A DNA stretch of 39,068 bases from an uncultured Oscillospiraceae bacterium (lineage in GTDB: Bacteria > Bacillota > Clostridia > Oscillospirales > Acutalibacteraceae): NCBI GenBank assembly GCA_949293315.1, contig CASFCH010000017.1, forward strand, positions 1-39,068. Direction: 5' to 3'. The notes under the pieces are model-generated. The model worked only from the letters and a program-made list of their open reading frames with translations, was not told the origin of the DNA and ran no database searches. The position numbers and the translations under genes were made by a program. Positions 39,012-39,068 of the stretch are shown piece after piece. The stretch's first letter is position 1; every line of letters starts with the position of its first letter.

Positions 39012-39068
39012 CCGCACAGATGGACGGTTCGTGGAATGACCGTGAAAAAGATAAAATTGAAAATCCTC

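Larger units (their letters stand above)
38584..39068. other. Intergenic region with structured repeats, no gene seen
   Basis: No reading frame here has a ribosome site and plausible protein. The region holds the hairpin at 38688-38728 and two inverted copies of a palindromic repeat at 38866-38893 and 38984-39011, which suggests an interspersed repeat cluster. Confidence 0.6.

Overview
The window looks like the chromosome of a GC-rich, spore-forming Gram-positive bacterium of the Clostridia, most like the Oscillospiraceae/Ruminococcaceae. The grounds are a SpoIIID regulator behind a plausible sigma-E promoter, strong GGAGG ribosome sites, consensus sigma-A promoters, a dgt-dnaG-rpoD cluster, a zinc-type L31 and a YtrA-type GntR/ABC operon. 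The family placement is inference from gene content and style, not from a phylogeny.

Layout. 1-5 kb: a truncated membrane-anchored protein, an AT-rich gap, an XRE-type regulator divergent from a GPH-family sugar symporter, a zinc-ribbon membrane protein, and tRNA-Gln(CUG). 5-10 kb: a two-gene glycosidase operon, a membrane-anchored GH95 fucosidase-like enzyme followed by a GH3 beta-glycosidase. 10.2-11.1 kb: two tandem near-identical type I toxin-antitoxin-like cassettes plus a probable decayed third one. 11.2-17.1 kb: an orphan phage-baseplate-like protein, a PfkB sugar-phosphate kinase, SpoIIID, ProC, a SLOG/YpsA-like protein, two small XRE regulators and a GNAT acetyltransferase.

17.2-36.6 kb is the housekeeping core, all on the minus strand. 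Read in the direction of transcription it runs rpmE, ybaK, yigZ; then dgt-dnaG-rpoD and a metallophosphoesterase lipoprotein; then rpoB-rpoC; then rpsL-rpsG-fusA-tuf. Consensus promoters stand in front of rpoB, rpsL, tuf and rpmE, and a terminator separates rpoC from rpsL. The usual rplJL genes are not in front of rpoB, and no L7Ae-type gene lies between rpoC and rpsL. 36.7-38.6 kb: a GntR/ABC ATPase/ABC permease operon. The right end has no gene but carries a hairpin and two inverted copies of a palindromic repeat.

The most unusual content is the pair of toxin cassettes. Each has a 24-residue hydrophobic peptide ending in KKD, a sense promoter, a consensus antisense promoter with 17-bp spacing, and an intrinsic terminator for each strand. 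The antisense RNA covers the 3' end of the toxin message. The toxin mRNA 5' end is nearly the same sequence as the antisense RNA 5' end, so the message could fold 5'-to-3' using the same bases that the antitoxin would bind.
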